Assembly: GCA_039000515.1 (NCBI GenBank)
Contig: JBCFYV010000207.1
Span: 1-64,000, forward strand
Direction of reading: 5' to 3'
Length of the DNA: 64,000 nt
DNA from: Timema cristinae
Lineage: Eukaryota; Arthropoda; Insecta; Phasmatodea; Timematidae
The notes beneath the pieces were generated by a model. It was given only the letters and a program-made list of their open reading frames with translations. It was not told the origin of the DNA and searched no databases. Of this stretch, positions 47,426-59,963 are shown in pieces. The position numbers were made by a program, and so were the translations under genes. Every line of letters starts with the position of its first letter. The stretch's first letter is position 1.

Positions 47426-48714
47426 GTGGGTTTGGAACGTGGTCAAACAAACTCAGCCTCTTAAGGCTGTGCAAGAGTGAAAATATTTTATTTTATTTTC
47501 TTATTTTTTATGATTGTGAGCCTTTTTAATAGAATAAAAATATTAAAATAAGTAATAATAGAGCAAAATTGTTATGTATTTTTTGTTTAAATAGTTATAA
47601 TGCTTAATTTAACTTAATAATACTAATTCGTATCCAAGTATTAAGAAATACAAGCAAAACCCTTAAAATTTTTTGTGGATGTACGGATAGTATAGCACTA
47701 TATGGTAAGCATATTTTAGGAACGGTATGTACCATATTTTCCAAGATATTAATTTTTATTTAATAAATAATGAAACTGAATCGGCGGCAGACCTTCTCAT
47801 TCTTTAACAAATAAATTTCCTATTAGAAAACTACTTTGTATCTTGAAATTAAATTTAACTCTCCTTATTTAGCAATAAATACTGGTTCATTTGACATTTT
47901 TAATACAATCGTTACTATCATATTTAAAAACTGGATAGGAAATGGCCCGAAATTATATGATTTTCACAGAAATAAATACAGCCAAACCGGGCCGTACCGT
48001 TGAGAACCAAACACAGGTAGGAGTGACCGCTTGTGTTTGATTGACAGCGGCGGGCGGGTGGGGAGATATGAGGGGATGAAGATCATTAGCAAACTTTTCA
48101 AAACCAGCTGAGAAAAGTATTGAGGTACAAAACCATACCAAGAGTAATATTATGATATTTTAGACTGTTCTTGCCTGTTAGCTATTTAATGTGTGAAAGC
48201 TGTACAGTCTATTGTTACCAGTATCCTTTGACATTGTTTAGTTTTATATTTTAGTTTTAGCGTAGGCTACCATTTAACTGGCATAAATATAATTATATTA
48301 ATCAAGGCCGTAGCCAGCAAATAATTTAAGGGGTGGCCCATCCCCAATTGATGGAGGCTAGGACAAATTTTAAGTATTAAACTCCTCTAGAAGCATTTTT
48401 TATGGCAACATGACACCATAACTGCCATAGGCTAGAAAAAAATCAAAATATTAAACACCTTTAGAAGCTCTCTGAAGTATTTTTTATGGAAGCCTGACCC
48501 CATAGCTGCCGAAGGCTAGAAAAAATTCTAATTATTAAACCCCTCTGGATGCTCTCTGAAGTGGTTTTCATGGTAACACAGCCCCTAATTTGAACTTTTA
48601 CATTAATTTTGGTATTGTTTCAACCATAAATAAAGCAATATATATTGTTCATAAAATTTATCGACTATGGCCTTGATATTAATCAACTTTAATGTGAATT
48701 TTACTGTGTACAAA

Positions 48715-48842
48715 ATGTCTAAGCCTCGTTCATTTCCAAGTAAAGTATGCAAAAGAAGAAAACGATACAGAGATTTAAAGAGATGGAGAATCCAGAAAGA
48801 AGAACCATAATTAACCGGAAACAAATTTGAATCACTTAAAAG
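48715..48842 (+). pseudogene. First exon of Kolobok-like transposase (copy B)
   Basis: It begins MSKPRSFPSKVCKRRKRY and reaches a stop after about 31 codons, then a donor AAAAG|GTAACT. It is homologous to 2321-2451. Confidence 0.5.
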
Positions 48843-49443
48843 GTAACTGTAGTTTGAAAATATTACAACTACTATTTGTATTTTGTGTTTGTTAAAGTAT
48901 ATTTAGGCGTATTTTATTTATTTACTTCTAAAAAAAAATTCTGCGAATATGCCAAAAATGTGCCAAATATATTTATGTTGATAAATAAATTGTAAAAAAA
49001 AAGTACAGTCTTGTACATGAAATGTGGCTGCGTTAAATTGGTTCCAAACGGAAATGATGGCAAGTTTTTGTAATCGAGTGTGTTGGCTACCTAAAGTTTA
49101 AAATAGTCCTTAGATGTACCCAAAATATAAGGTGTTGATTGTATTATAATATAATTTATAAGTTATGGGTTAGTGATTATAAGCCCTAATCAGTATGCGT
49201 GCTAAGTAAATTACAAGTTTTTCTGGTTTATTAGTGGGTGGGAGGTCAAGGTTTGAATTCCGACTTGCTGTAATTTACCAAAGCTTCTTTTAGTAACAGT
49301 TTCCCACGCTTCCTCCACACAAACCCGGTACATTTCTTCTCTATTCTACTTTACTTACTCTTACCCTATTATAATAACTAAATGCGAATAGCTTAGATGA
49401 ATGGTAAGACGTTCTGTAATAAATAAATAACTATGTAAAAATT

Positions 49444-49660
49444 TTTGATGAAGATGATGAATTAGAGGATTTACCACCGAATGTGGAACATCCTTCACTC
49501 GTTAGTGAAAACACTATTTCAAAATATGAAATATAATAATGAAAATACCTTACCACCACTTTTCATAGAAAATTGAAAGGTTGAAAGAATACAGTATTCT
49601 TCCACTACGGGTCACCGAATTATTCATGTACGTTAGGCCACTCACCATAAACTAGAAAAG
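49444..49660 (+). pseudogene. Worn second transposase piece (copy B)
   Basis: Bases match copy A at about 3965-4245 (for example TGTGGAACATCCTTCACTCG, GGTCACCGAATTATT) but with deletions. The conserved HFSKRI block is lost. It is non-coding now. Confidence 0.55.
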
Positions 49661-50937
49661 GAAAAGGTAAATGGGCTTGAATTTACTCAGACGATGATAT
49701 GGGAGGGAACTTGGTAAAATCCTAGTGGCCCCCCTGATGGAAATGTCTAGGCACACCACTGGTTTAACGAAAGGGTAAATTTGATGGACCAAGATAGAAT
49801 GGAACAGGCATAATGTAGTAGGTGTCTAGATTAGTAATATATTTAAAAAAATACTAACATACAATAAATGTGTTTCAAAGAGTAAAAGCTAAAGCGTCTT
49901 AGTTCAAGTCTTTGTATCCAAGGTTACGAAGCATAGTATAAACTTTGTCATATTAAAATGTTTAGTTTATAAACTAGGAAGTATCGAGTCTACTACCTCA
50001 GCAATCAAGTGCTGTTGTTAGAGAGTGGTGATACATTGTTAGCTACACATGCATTGCTAACAAACCAGACAGTCCTCAATAAGGATTGTTGGTGTTAGAG
50101 AGAGGTGATACAATGTTAGCTACACATGAATTGACAGACAGCCCTCAGTGAGCAGTTTTCTTGTTGCTGAGTAGTGTCCAAACACATACCAGGGTAGTCA
50201 CTCTTTTACTTACTAATATCAAGATAAAAGTATTGTAATCTTGAAATAAAATTTATTTCAAGATATTGATGAATTTTTACTCTTTTTATAAACTCGAACT
50301 CAAAAAACTAGTTTTCCCAATTCTGTTTGTCCCCATGTCTATCTGTGAACCTGTCCTTGGCCACGGATCGGATGCGGTTTGATTGAATTTTTCAAACTTG
50401 ATATTTAAAAGTTATAGGGCAATATCTCAACACGTTTATTTTATTTTGACCTTATACTTCAAATTAAGGATAGTTTATAAATGAGAGATTTTTTAATGCA
50501 ATTTTTGTTTCAAAACTGGATCTAAAGATTCTGATTAAAATGCAAACCTAGGGAGTAATTTATCTCACAAATAACAACGTAGAGGCTATTTGGTTTGTGT
50601 CAGTAAAATTTTGAAGTGTGATGAGTGATTTTTCAAAAACTTGAAATATTTTAAAAAGAGAGTCGATGATTCAGTTCCCAATTGATATCTTGGGAATGTC
50701 TTACATGACAAATAACATTTTATAAGTTTACTTGTTTTTTTAATATATTGTCATTTGTGGGTAGTTTATCGAAGAGTGCTTTTTCAAAAACTTGGGGGAA
50801 AAAATCGCTTTGACGATTTGGCTCTAAATAGATATCTTGAACTTGTTTGAGATTAAAACAACACAGTGGTGCTGGCAACAGATATATTAGCTTATATCAA
50901 GTAATATTCTGTCAATAAGTGAATTAACAATGTTACT

Positions 50938-51081
50938 CCAGGCCGCCACCGTGGTTCGGATTCCACGTTAAACTGTAGGTCCTTCATTTCATATCACAAT
51001 CCCCCTACCATTACACATTAGCGTAAGTGCGTATAATCCGAACGGGTAGTAAGACGCGGTGCTAATAATAATAATAATAAT
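50938..51081 (+). repeat. SINE family A, 5'-truncated, with target duplication
   Basis: It starts in the body at GCCGCCACCGTGG, and the whole tRNA-like head is missing. The shared tail and AAT run are intact. AACAATGTTACT flanks it at 50926-50937 and 51082-51093. Confidence 0.93.
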
Positions 51082-51299
51082 AACAATGTTACTTGTCATT
51101 AATAGCGAGGTATATATCCAAAGTAATATTTTGTTAGGACGTGAATTAAGTATGTTACTTGTAATGAATTGTGAGAGATAGAGCTAAAGTAATATTTTGT
51201 CAGTAGGTGATATGAGTGTTATTTATAGTTAATTGTAGTTAATTGTGATGGATATACCGCAAATAATATTTTCAGGGTGTCCACTCACCAGTAAAATTG

Positions 51300-52690
51300 G
51301 GAAAAATCCCGGGAAATGTTCTTGAAAATTTGCCATCATTTGAGAATTTAAAGGCGAGGACCACTATAAATAGTTTTTTGGGCATACACATTTAAACATT
51401 TGCCATGGGGAAAACCACTTTAAATATATTCTGGAAAAATTAAATTAAAAATATTATAGGTAAGGAAAACTATAATTAGCGTTTAGGGGTATCCAAATCT
51501 CAAAACAGTTCTAGAGGAGGATCACTCCAAATATCTTGGAAGGAGTCTAATTTTCAAAATATTACTGGACAAGGACCTTTCAAAATGGATTCTAGGGGTA
51601 TTCAATTTTCACAAAATATATGGTGTTGAGTCCCCAGATCTCCTATTAATTGGAAGAAAGTTCCTTTATAAAAATTGTATACACTCCTACACAAATAAAG
51701 TTCCACCGCCACTGGGTGAAGCACCTTTTGTAAATGTATAGGCCTATGAATACTACTGTTTATCTCCACTTGTATTTGAGCACACATCACACGTGCAATA
51801 ATGGCCTTTTGATCCGGACCTTTAAAAAATATACGTTGAGAATGTAGAGTAATATCATGGATGTACCTCGTTTTCAGTGGGGAGAGAAAGGTCTTGTCTA
51901 TGGTGGATCGTGGTAAAGTCTCCCAACAGGAGTTGGTCAGCATTTTTTGTTTTTGCATGGACACATCTAATAAATTTGTGTAGTACTGCAATCTATGGTG
52001 GTAGAACCGAGTGGGGTGGGGGCAAGAGGGACCTCGTTCCCCTGAAAATAATCTCAGATGGAATAAATCCCACCCCCCTAAATATATTTTAAATCCTCTG
52101 ATACAATCGAATATGAAGTTGAAAGATCTTGCATTAACCACAAAATAACTTCTATATACATTCAATTATCAAAAGTTTTCCAGAGAAGATCACTTCAAAG
52201 TTTTAGAGGCATCTAATTTTCGAAAAAAATTCAAGCTAGGAGCAGTCTAAATATCTTCTAGAATCACCTAAATTTTAAACATTTTTGGAGGAGAACCCCT
52301 TCAAATAGCTTTCAGGAGATCTAAATTTAAAAAAAGTAAACTGGTTGAGGACTATTAAAAATAGCTTCTTGAGGTATCCAACTTTTAAAAATTTCCGAAG
52401 GACGCTACTCAAAATAGGTTCTAGGAACATCCAAAGTTCTAAATAATTTGTAGGGGGGACTATTCTAAATATCTTTTAAAAGAGTATAGTTTCAAAAAAG
52501 GGGGAAAGGACCACTTCAAATTAGGGACAGATCAAACGATAAGTGGAGTGTAGAGAGGGGTGATTGCCCTTCTTGGAATAAATTAGCCCTCTTCTAGATG
52601 TAGTTCACACCTTCTGATATTCTCAAATAGATTCTAAATACATTCAATTAAAAAATAATCCAGGTGAGAATCTTTCCAAATAAAGTAATA
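51300..52690. repeat. Degenerate tandem repeat of about 60 bp
   Basis: The pattern recurs many times with poor conservation: a GGAGGACCACTTCAAAT-like part, then ATCTTCTAGGGGCATCTAA-like, then TTTTAAAAAATTT. Similar words stand in copy A near 5190-5340. An open frame at 52165-51602 (minus) runs across it without family motifs. Confidence 0.6.
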
Positions 52691-53139
52691 TTTAATCAGG
52701 AGATAACAACGTTAATAAGGCTACTTGTGAGTGATGTGGTTAGAGAATTGTGTATATTTTTGTTGATTATTTTATCGTAATAAAAATAATAACTTTAATA
52801 TTTTTATTAATTCCTTGTATTTTCTTCTTAGAGAACATACCTTTTCTGCTATTATTTTACAATAATTTGGTTAACATTTTCACTGTATATTATGTATATG
52901 ATTGGTGTATTTACCAACATTTAATTATTTTTATTTGTACATTAAACAGAAGGGACATTGTTTATTTAATGTTATGTTAAAGCGCACTATTTTAATCGAT
53001 TGGCATTGTTATTATTAACGAATGACAGACGTTCACTCTAATGTGACTAAATATATAGTGGAAAAAGAACACCTGGATACAAAAATAGAACACCTAGCTT
53101 TTGGCTTAGCGAGTTCTTTATTCGCTATGTATTAACTTG

Positions 53140-53870
53140 TGGTCCACTATTATATGGATCCATCTCAACGTTTGTCTGCCAGTTGTTTTTTGTCGACCAG
53201 TTGGCTGTCTATCACTTTGTGATTCTATGTACGTATTTTTCGACGAGTCGACGGCCACTAGTTACCTAGTCTATCAAATGTTTGTTAATATTTTGTCGAT
53301 CAAGTGGTCGTCTAGCACATGGTCCTACCCTTATCAACAACTTGGTCTAAGTACTACTTCGTGTAGATTTCTTGTCTGTCGATCACTTTGTTCACACATA
53401 TCGACCAGTTTATTGTTGATTAGTTTTATGCACCCAAATTGGTCAACTATTCGTGTGTATATCACTTTGTCCTCGTATAGATGGGCTAGTCGACCTGTAG
53501 GTCATAGTAGGGTCAGATAATTAACCCACCAATCATTCCAAATATTTGTATACTTTTTGTCGACCAATTGGCTCTTTATCACATGGTCCTACTCACATCG
53601 ACCATGTGATCGACACTGCTTTTTGCATGACAGTCACTTGTCTGTCGACCACTTTTTCCACACATGGTAACCAGTGTGCTGTCGATCAGTTAGCTGGAGC
53701 CCCAATTGGTAGGCCAGTTTGCTGTCCCTTTGTCCACCTAAGCATGAACTTGTCAACCAGTTGTTCCAAATCGTGTCGGCCACATGTCTCTAACCTTCGA
53801 GATATTTTTTACAGCTTAACGACCAGTTTGTATTATGACAGTGTAAACAATATGAACCTGTAACTAATTT
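53140..53870. repeat. Degenerate repeat built on GTCGACCAGTTGGCTGTC
   Basis: Words such as GTCGACCAGTTGG, CTGTCTATCACTTTG and TCTGTCGACCACTT recur every 30-60 bp with heavy divergence. The reading frames at 53137-53520 and 53546-53863 follow from this and are not genes. Confidence 0.65.
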
Positions 53871-54905
53871 TGTTTACAATTACAACTATAGTATTTAGGC
53901 CTAGAAATTTATATCATATCATTAATGGCATTCAGTCCTAGTTAATTATAATTGTGTCCAAAAAATATCAAGATCATTACACTTATTGTATTTCGTTGAA
54001 TATAATATTTTTTAAAAGTGTTTATTTTAAATGAAAAAACCTTTAGTTAATGTCATTTTTATCCCACATATTCCAAAAAGTGTATTTAATTTTGTATATT
54101 AACTTGTTGGAGTATGTAATCATCTTTACAAACCTCACAGTGAATTTGTTCTCATTAACATTAAAAATCATATATTTATTCGAATTTCCAGGTGGGGTTG
54201 GGTGCAATCGTCCCCTCCTGCATAGAAAATAATCATAAATATTGAAACCAATACTTTAAAGTTGTAAAGAATGACTTACTAACACCTTCCTCATCCTATC
54301 ACCTACACGACCTAATCAAAATTAGGCAACATCTCTTTCAACTTAGCTCTAGAGCAAAGAAAAGGGATTAAAACTAAAATTTTCCAATATTTAATTAAGT
54401 TTAGTATTAAAATACACATTTTTTCTTTTATTACTAAAACACTTTAGACCTATGTAAAGTGTATATTTATTACTTTTATTGTGACGGCGACTTTTTGTTT
54501 TATGTTATTTTTGTATTAAAATTACAATTTGATTAATCCAAATTGTGTTCTTTCTTAAAGTATTATTATTATATTAATTGTTAATTTCAACTAGTTTTTT
54601 AAACTCGCAATATTATAATTAAAATATTATAAATTAAAATCTTTATTAATCAAAATTATTAAATGTATCCTTGAAGGAGCCTTGTGAAAACCAATTCACC
54701 CCTACAACTAGACCTGGATCCACCCTTGGGCTAGGCGTAGTTAAAAGTATTTGTCCTTCTAACGGTAGCATTGTATTCCACCAAACCTCTCTGTAAACAT
54801 TCCCTGTTAGGTTACTAATCCCCTCTTTCCTTACTTTTATTTTTACTCAAAGCGAGAAGTTAAGTAAGAGTGAGAGGTAATGATACTGTCTCCCTCTTTA
54901 ACCGG

Positions 54906-55698
54906 GCCGTCACGAGCACGACAAACCGATAGTACCACACTCTATCGGAATATATCTGTCCCTAGCAGCCTGTGTACATCGTTAAGGACAAATAAGGAGC
55001 TACTTGAATACATATGTATTGGCTTTGCTTTATAAAACCGAGATTAACGGCCGGATGATTCGTTATTCCACCCACTATCCCAAATATTGGCACAGCGCTA
55101 ATGGGGTTGGTCGCTCGACAGTATGGCTATTTGTGTAGGCTCACGGGAACTCTACTCTCCCCAAACACTTCTCCAGCTTGTACTACACTTAGAATTGCTT
55201 TATGTAGGGGAGTAACTCCTCAGATGTCTCAACACATATTTTAAAAGGAGATTTGAGGGGTACTCACCTCAGTAGGCTAAACATTACCCCCACTTTGCCT
55301 CAAGTAGAGTTGCACACGTGCATACCGGCAACAGAGTACGGTAGGAACACAGAAACTGTCCGACATACACGGCACCGAAAACACAAAGAAATAATAATGA
55401 TAGTATGGAAAATAAGTACAAAAGTTATAATTAGACATTATTTTTAATACACTCTATTATTTTTATCTTCTTCTTTTGTGAATTTGTCTTGAGACAGGTA
55501 TCAACTGGACATCTTCAATTTTATTCGGTCCAGAGGGTCTTCTTTTATACTTCTGTAGCTTCATCCTTTTCTGATATTTGCTAACATTCCAAATCTCCAC
55601 CTTCCTCTTTTCCTTTCTATTTTCCCTCTATTTCCCCCCTATTGCCATATTTTTTTTATCAAACCCAATTGATCTTATAACTCCACATCTTCAATGTA
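54906..55698. other. Non-coding stretch with SINE family C piece
   Basis: GGACAAATAAGGAGCTAC near 54986 matches the body of SINE family C at 14190. A small hairpin CCGATAG/CTATCGG stands at 54926-54950. No gene. Confidence 0.45.
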
Positions 55699-55701
55699 AC
55701 T

Positions 55702-55985
55702 GGCCCCGTGGTGTAGTGGTCAGTGCAGCCGGCTGGCCACGAGCATAGAGGTCCCGAGTTCGAGTCCCGGCTGGTATTTTGGGTATTTTTCCCGAAAGGT
55801 CACCAGGGTTTGGTAAGCATTAAGTTAGGTTTAAATGGTTCCACTGGTTCCCACTCCTTCATACTCACTATCACCATCACCTCATATCATCGGGACATGG
55901 AAAGAGTCTCCAAGGAAAGGATGTACGATTAGTACATTCGGGCGTCCCCTGGACAACGGTACATTATTACTGGCTACTATTTCCA
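55702..55985 (+). repeat. SINE family D (tRNA-derived)
   Basis: The A box lies in GTGGTGTAGTGGTCAGTGC and the B box in CGAGTTCGAGTCCCGG. The body has AGGTCACCAGGGTTTGG and CATCGGGACATGGAAAG, and it ends near ACATTATTACTGGC. It lacks the A/B tail. ACTGGC at both edges is a possible but weak target duplication. Confidence 0.75.
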
Positions 55986-55995
55986 CACCCAGACT

Positions 55996-56394
55996 CACTA
56001 TATTATAATAATAAAAGGAAGTGTTTGTCCGTGTGTTTTTTTTGTGTACGATACTTAGCCAAATCTACGTCACACAGAGATCTGACATTTTTAACATAGG
56101 TGGATGGAGGGGGTCCAAATGCACCTCGAAGCTGGATTTTTAGATTTTTATTTAGCTTTTTAACTAGGCTATTTTTAACAAATTTGTGAAGAAAATATTG
56201 TTAATCTGGTTTAGAATTACGTTTCAGAAATAACTGTGATAAAAATATGCCGTATCATCCTCGGGAAGAAAAAGTGTACGAAATCATTCGTAATTCTAAA
56301 ACATTTGTGTGTGGGAGAGTGGAGGGGGGCGGGGGGGCTTATATAATTCTTATACCACAGTGGGTCACGGGCAACACCGTACGGGATTGCTAGT
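55996..56394 (+). mobile_element. Helitron-like non-autonomous element
   Basis: The left end TATTATAATAATAAAAGGAA, followed by GTGTTTGTCCGTGTG, is typical of small insect Helitrons. The right end has CGGGCAACACCGTACGGG, a short stem, then ATTGCTAGT, which fits a 3' hairpin about 5 bases before CTRRT. No reading frame. No inverted repeats or duplication were expected or seen. Confidence 0.5.
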
Positions 56395-57534
56395 ATATAT
56401 AGCTTCGATACTGGCCGGCGGTTATAAAGCTCAGTTTTTTCATCATCACGGTCTAGGCTTTCTTTGAAAAGTAATAATTATATATTATTTAAAGTAGTTT
56501 AGTGTATGTGTGTGCATCACGTCTCAAAACACATTTAGAATTTCGCGTATTTGCACTAGTAAGGAAGATAGAATTTAGAGAAGTAGTTCTCAACGTGATG
56601 TTATTGTTGCTAAAGATATAATTAAAAGTGGTCCAAAATTAATTTCTAAAAAGAAATAAGAGAAAGATGTTCAAAAACTTTAATATAATTATTTACATAA
56701 AATTTAATGTCGCAATCAAATAGCCTAATAATTAATAATTATAAACATGAGCTTGTCGAACAAAAACGTCGATTTGACTGGTCAACTGTGCATGACCGAG
56801 TATCTCAAAGTGTTACCAACATGCCCATTCAGCGTTCCGTAAAAATAACTCACATCAAATTATAGGATAGTGCAACTAAAGGTTGAGAACCATTGATTTA
56901 GAGGAAATATACAAGCATCTGCGTGGAAGGGAGTGAAAATAGCTCTAGGAAAATCTGATCTCAGTGGGTTTTGAAATCAAATATCTCTTTCCCCGAAAGT
57001 CCAATCAATCTATTTTTTACGAAAGTAATGCCATGAACCTCCTGACCAATGATGCATATTTTCAAGAAGTTTTTAAGTTGGTAATAGAAAGTTTTATTCT
57101 TATTGAAAATTAATTGATGAAAATATTTATATATTTCTAATAAAAATAGGGATGGATTTGATAAAACTATAACTCTTTTAACAAGACGTTTATAATGTAT
57201 AAAATTTAATGTGATTATATAATTACACTTCTCCACTTACAGTTAATTAATCATGTTTTCATCATTTAATGATTTGATTATTTTATTGAATACTTTTAAG
57301 GAATATACAGCATCTCCTTTCGTGTAACTGACAATTTGTCCTTATATTAAGTGCTAAGGGGAATGTATAGTTACACATAATAAGAAAATCTAAACATTAT
57401 GAACATAGTATTTTTAATTCGTGGTAAAATTAAATTAGATAATTAATTTTATGTTCAATATAAAATGTTTATATTGTAAAATGTAGAGTGATGTAATGAA
57501 TTAACATTGACCTGAGAATAAGTCATTCAATCTG
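56395..57534. other. Non-coding stretch
   Basis: AT-rich. A reversed fragment of SINE family B may lie near 56895-56960 (GAGGAAATATACAAGCATC, CGTGGAAGGGAGTG). Nothing else was recognised. Confidence 0.35.
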
Positions 57535-57540
57535 GGACGA

Positions 57541-57828
57541 GGTGACCTGGCGGCCTAGGGGTAAGGTGTCAGACTACTGTGCGGGGGGTCCAGGATTCAA
57601 TCCTCGTTCCCGGCACAGATTTATCTGACTGCCAAACCCTTAATTCACCTCTGACAAGACGTGTATTAATCACAATTAATAGTTTTTGTTAATGTGTGGA
57701 ATGCCAGGCCTCCACCGTGGCTCAGATCCTACGTTAAACTGTAAGTCCTCCATTTCATCTCACAATCACCTTACCATTACACATTAGCGTACGAGCGTAT
57801 AACCCAAACGGGTAGTAAGACGTGGTGG

Positions 57829-57920
<92 letters not shown>

Positions 57921-57922
57921 TA
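57541..57922 (+). repeat. SINE family A with long ACT and AAT arrays
   Basis: A full-length diverged copy with about 25-30 extra bases near 57660-57690. Its tail is (TAC)n then (AAT)n, about 90 bp in all. GGACGA flanks it at 57535-57540 and 57923-57928. Confidence 0.88.
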
Positions 57923-57985
57923 GGACGAATTTACTAATGGTGGTTGAACAGATAATGTACTTGACTTTGACATAAGAGTTAGGAA

Positions 57986-57987
<2 letters not shown>

Positions 57988-58029
<42 letters not shown>

Positions 58030-58296
58030 GCACCGCGTCTTACTACCCGTTCGGGTTATACGCACTTACGCTAATGTGTAATGGTAGGGTGATTGTGAGA
58101 TGAAATGAAGGACCTACAGTTTAACGTGGAATCCGAACCACGGTGGAGACCTGGCATTCCTCACATTCACAAGATATCTTGTCAAAGGTGAAGGAAGGGT
58201 TTGGTAATCAGATAAATCTTTGCCGGGATCGAGGATTGAACCCCGGCCGCCAGCATAGAAGTCTGACACCTTACCCCTAGACCACCAGGTCACCCC
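57988..58296 (-). repeat. SINE family A, full length, minus strand
   Basis: AGGAATT flanks it at 57981-57987 and 58297-58303. It faces the previous SINE tail to tail, 65 bp away. Confidence 0.95.
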
Positions 58297-58303
58297 AGGA
58301 ATT

Positions 58304-59430
58304 ATAAATATAAACAAATATTCTGTTTTTGGTTTTAAAGTTAATAACTATATTTGTAATTATAGAGACAATTGATGAAATGTTTTTTTATTTAATTTCA
58401 AAAAATGTTATTGTGTATTATAAAACATTTCTTAAGAGTTCAGTGGTTTGAATCCGAATCGGTGATTATGATTGGAATGAAATATATATATTTAGTAACA
58501 AACGGCAAGCTCAAATTTGGCTGCTATTAATGGTAGCAACCAAATAAAACTAGATTATCAAAACTACACTTTGGAAGAAGATGAACAGAAAACTATCCAG
58601 ACGTTGATATAATTAGGTTCGGAATTAATTTATTAGCTTTCATTAGATGCACTCATGAGTAAAAAGGATAAACATTCTTTCAGATACCAATTTCTTAGCT
58701 CAGGTGCTTTGAAGGTTCCGAGTTGACAAAAAAACAAGTATTTTAATAGTATTCTAAAGTAATAGTGATAAATTCCTCTCTCTTTCTATAGATAAATACA
58801 TTCATTTATACACATAGGCATATATATATACATAGAGAGAAAGAGAGAGAGAAAGAAAGAGAGGGAGAAAGAGATACACACACAGGATGGTGCAGAAGTC
58901 AGTTTAGTCTTACATTATAATTAATAACATGCATTACATTTGTATTAGTTTTAAATTGAATAAAAAATTATTGTTGACAGATCTGCATACTCATGTTTTT
59001 GTCAGTCGTCCCTCAATCAGCTGTAAGTGCTGGCAGAACTGCATACACAATGTTTTGTTTTTCATATGTCATTTGTCCGTGTAAGTTCTGTGATGTGCAA
59101 CATTTTGCAGCTTCGTTTTAGAGGGACTTGGTCAACATCACGTAGAACTTTCTTTAAGAGGAGGCCTCTTAAAAGGGTAAAAATTAAACTTAAACCTAAA
59201 AGTAAAACATATTTACGATCTATTAGAGAAACAATTAAAAATAAAGCATGTTTAAATTTCATAGAAAAAAAATTCAGTACTAAATTAGCATAAATATTCT
59301 GTAGCAAACGAATGCATTAGCTGGATGTGCATACAAGAGCATATTTTCAATATGTCGCTATCTTTGCGCTTATTGCCAGATCAAATAATGAAGAATGAAT
59401 TGATAAATATGGCCACTTTTACAGTCAGTC
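58304..59430. other. Non-coding stretch with a purine-rich run
   Basis: (GA)n-like repeats at 58828-58872. An open frame at 59027-59293 is rich in K and R (FKRRPLKRVKIKLKPKSK) but matches no family that I know. Confidence 0.35.
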
Positions 59431-59570
59431 TTAGGGTGGTATGCAAGAACGTTAGTGAATGCTTAGTGGACGGATAGTGTAGTCCCAAGCACACCATCGC
59501 TCCAATTTTTAACGTATGATGACGCAAGCAAACCCACGTTAGTGCCCCTACGCACGCTCTTTGATACGGC

Positions 59571-59737
59571 ACTTAGTACGCTTCAAATGTGCTGCTACTA
59601 TATACTAAATACAAGACGACACCTACGAAGACCAAAATTGAATGGACCAGTTTTATATGCAAGACTTATCCATTTCATTCGAGTTTAGGTGGGTATTGTC
59701 TTGAATTTAGTGTAGCGCCGCACTTGAACCGTACTAA
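59571..59737. repeat. Worn inverted repeat, relative of the next one
   Basis: The left arm (from CTTAGTACGCTTCAAATG) and right arm (to CGCACTTGAACCGTACTAAG) pair imperfectly around about 59650-59669. Both arms match the arms of 59736-59941. Confidence 0.7.
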
Positions 59738-59941
59738 GGCCCAGTTTCATAGTCAAATTTAGTACGCCTCAAGTGCGGCGCTACACTAAGTACATGACGA
59801 CACCTACCTAAACCAGAATGGAATGGGCCGTTCTCGCATTGGAAACTGGCCCATTCCATTCTGGTATAGGTAGGTGTCGTCATGTACTTAGTGTAGCGCC
59901 GCACTTGAGGCGTACTAAATTTGACTATGAAACTGGGCCTT
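59736..59941. mobile_element. Near-perfect palindrome (foldback/MITE-like)
   Basis: Arms of 93 bp (59736-59828, 59848-59941) begin AAGGCCCAGTTTCATAGTC and differ at about one position, with a 19-bp loop. A further partial copy of the tip (TGACTATGAAACTGGCCC) follows at 59946-59963. Tips like these are typical of short foldback DNA elements. No coding content. Confidence 0.88.
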
Positions 59942-59963
59942 AATCTGACTATGAAACTGGCCC

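Larger units (their letters stand above)
47461..54901 (+). mobile_element. Kolobok-like non-autonomous DNA transposon, copy B
   Basis: It matches copy A at both ends, TTAAGGCTGTGCAA (47461) and CTCTTTAA (54898-54901), and over about 47461-50215 and 54190-54901, with many substitutions and small gaps. It lacks 2617-3420 and 4245-5335 of copy A. It has its own 4-kb middle (50220-54190) with degenerate repeats and a SINE. Coding remnants are exon 1 (48715-48842) and a worn second piece (49444-49660). No catalytic core is present. Confidence 0.72.

Noticed and set aside
53137..53863. Open frames of 127 and 105 codons
   Set aside because: They lie in a degenerate GTCGACCAGTTGG repeat and show no family motif.
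57755..58033. Minus frame rich in I and S
   Set aside because: Translation of TTA, AAT and ACT microsatellites in two SINE tails.
59027..59293. 88-codon lysine- and arginine-rich frame
   Set aside because: No family likeness and an equally open frame on the opposite strand; kept only as a remark.
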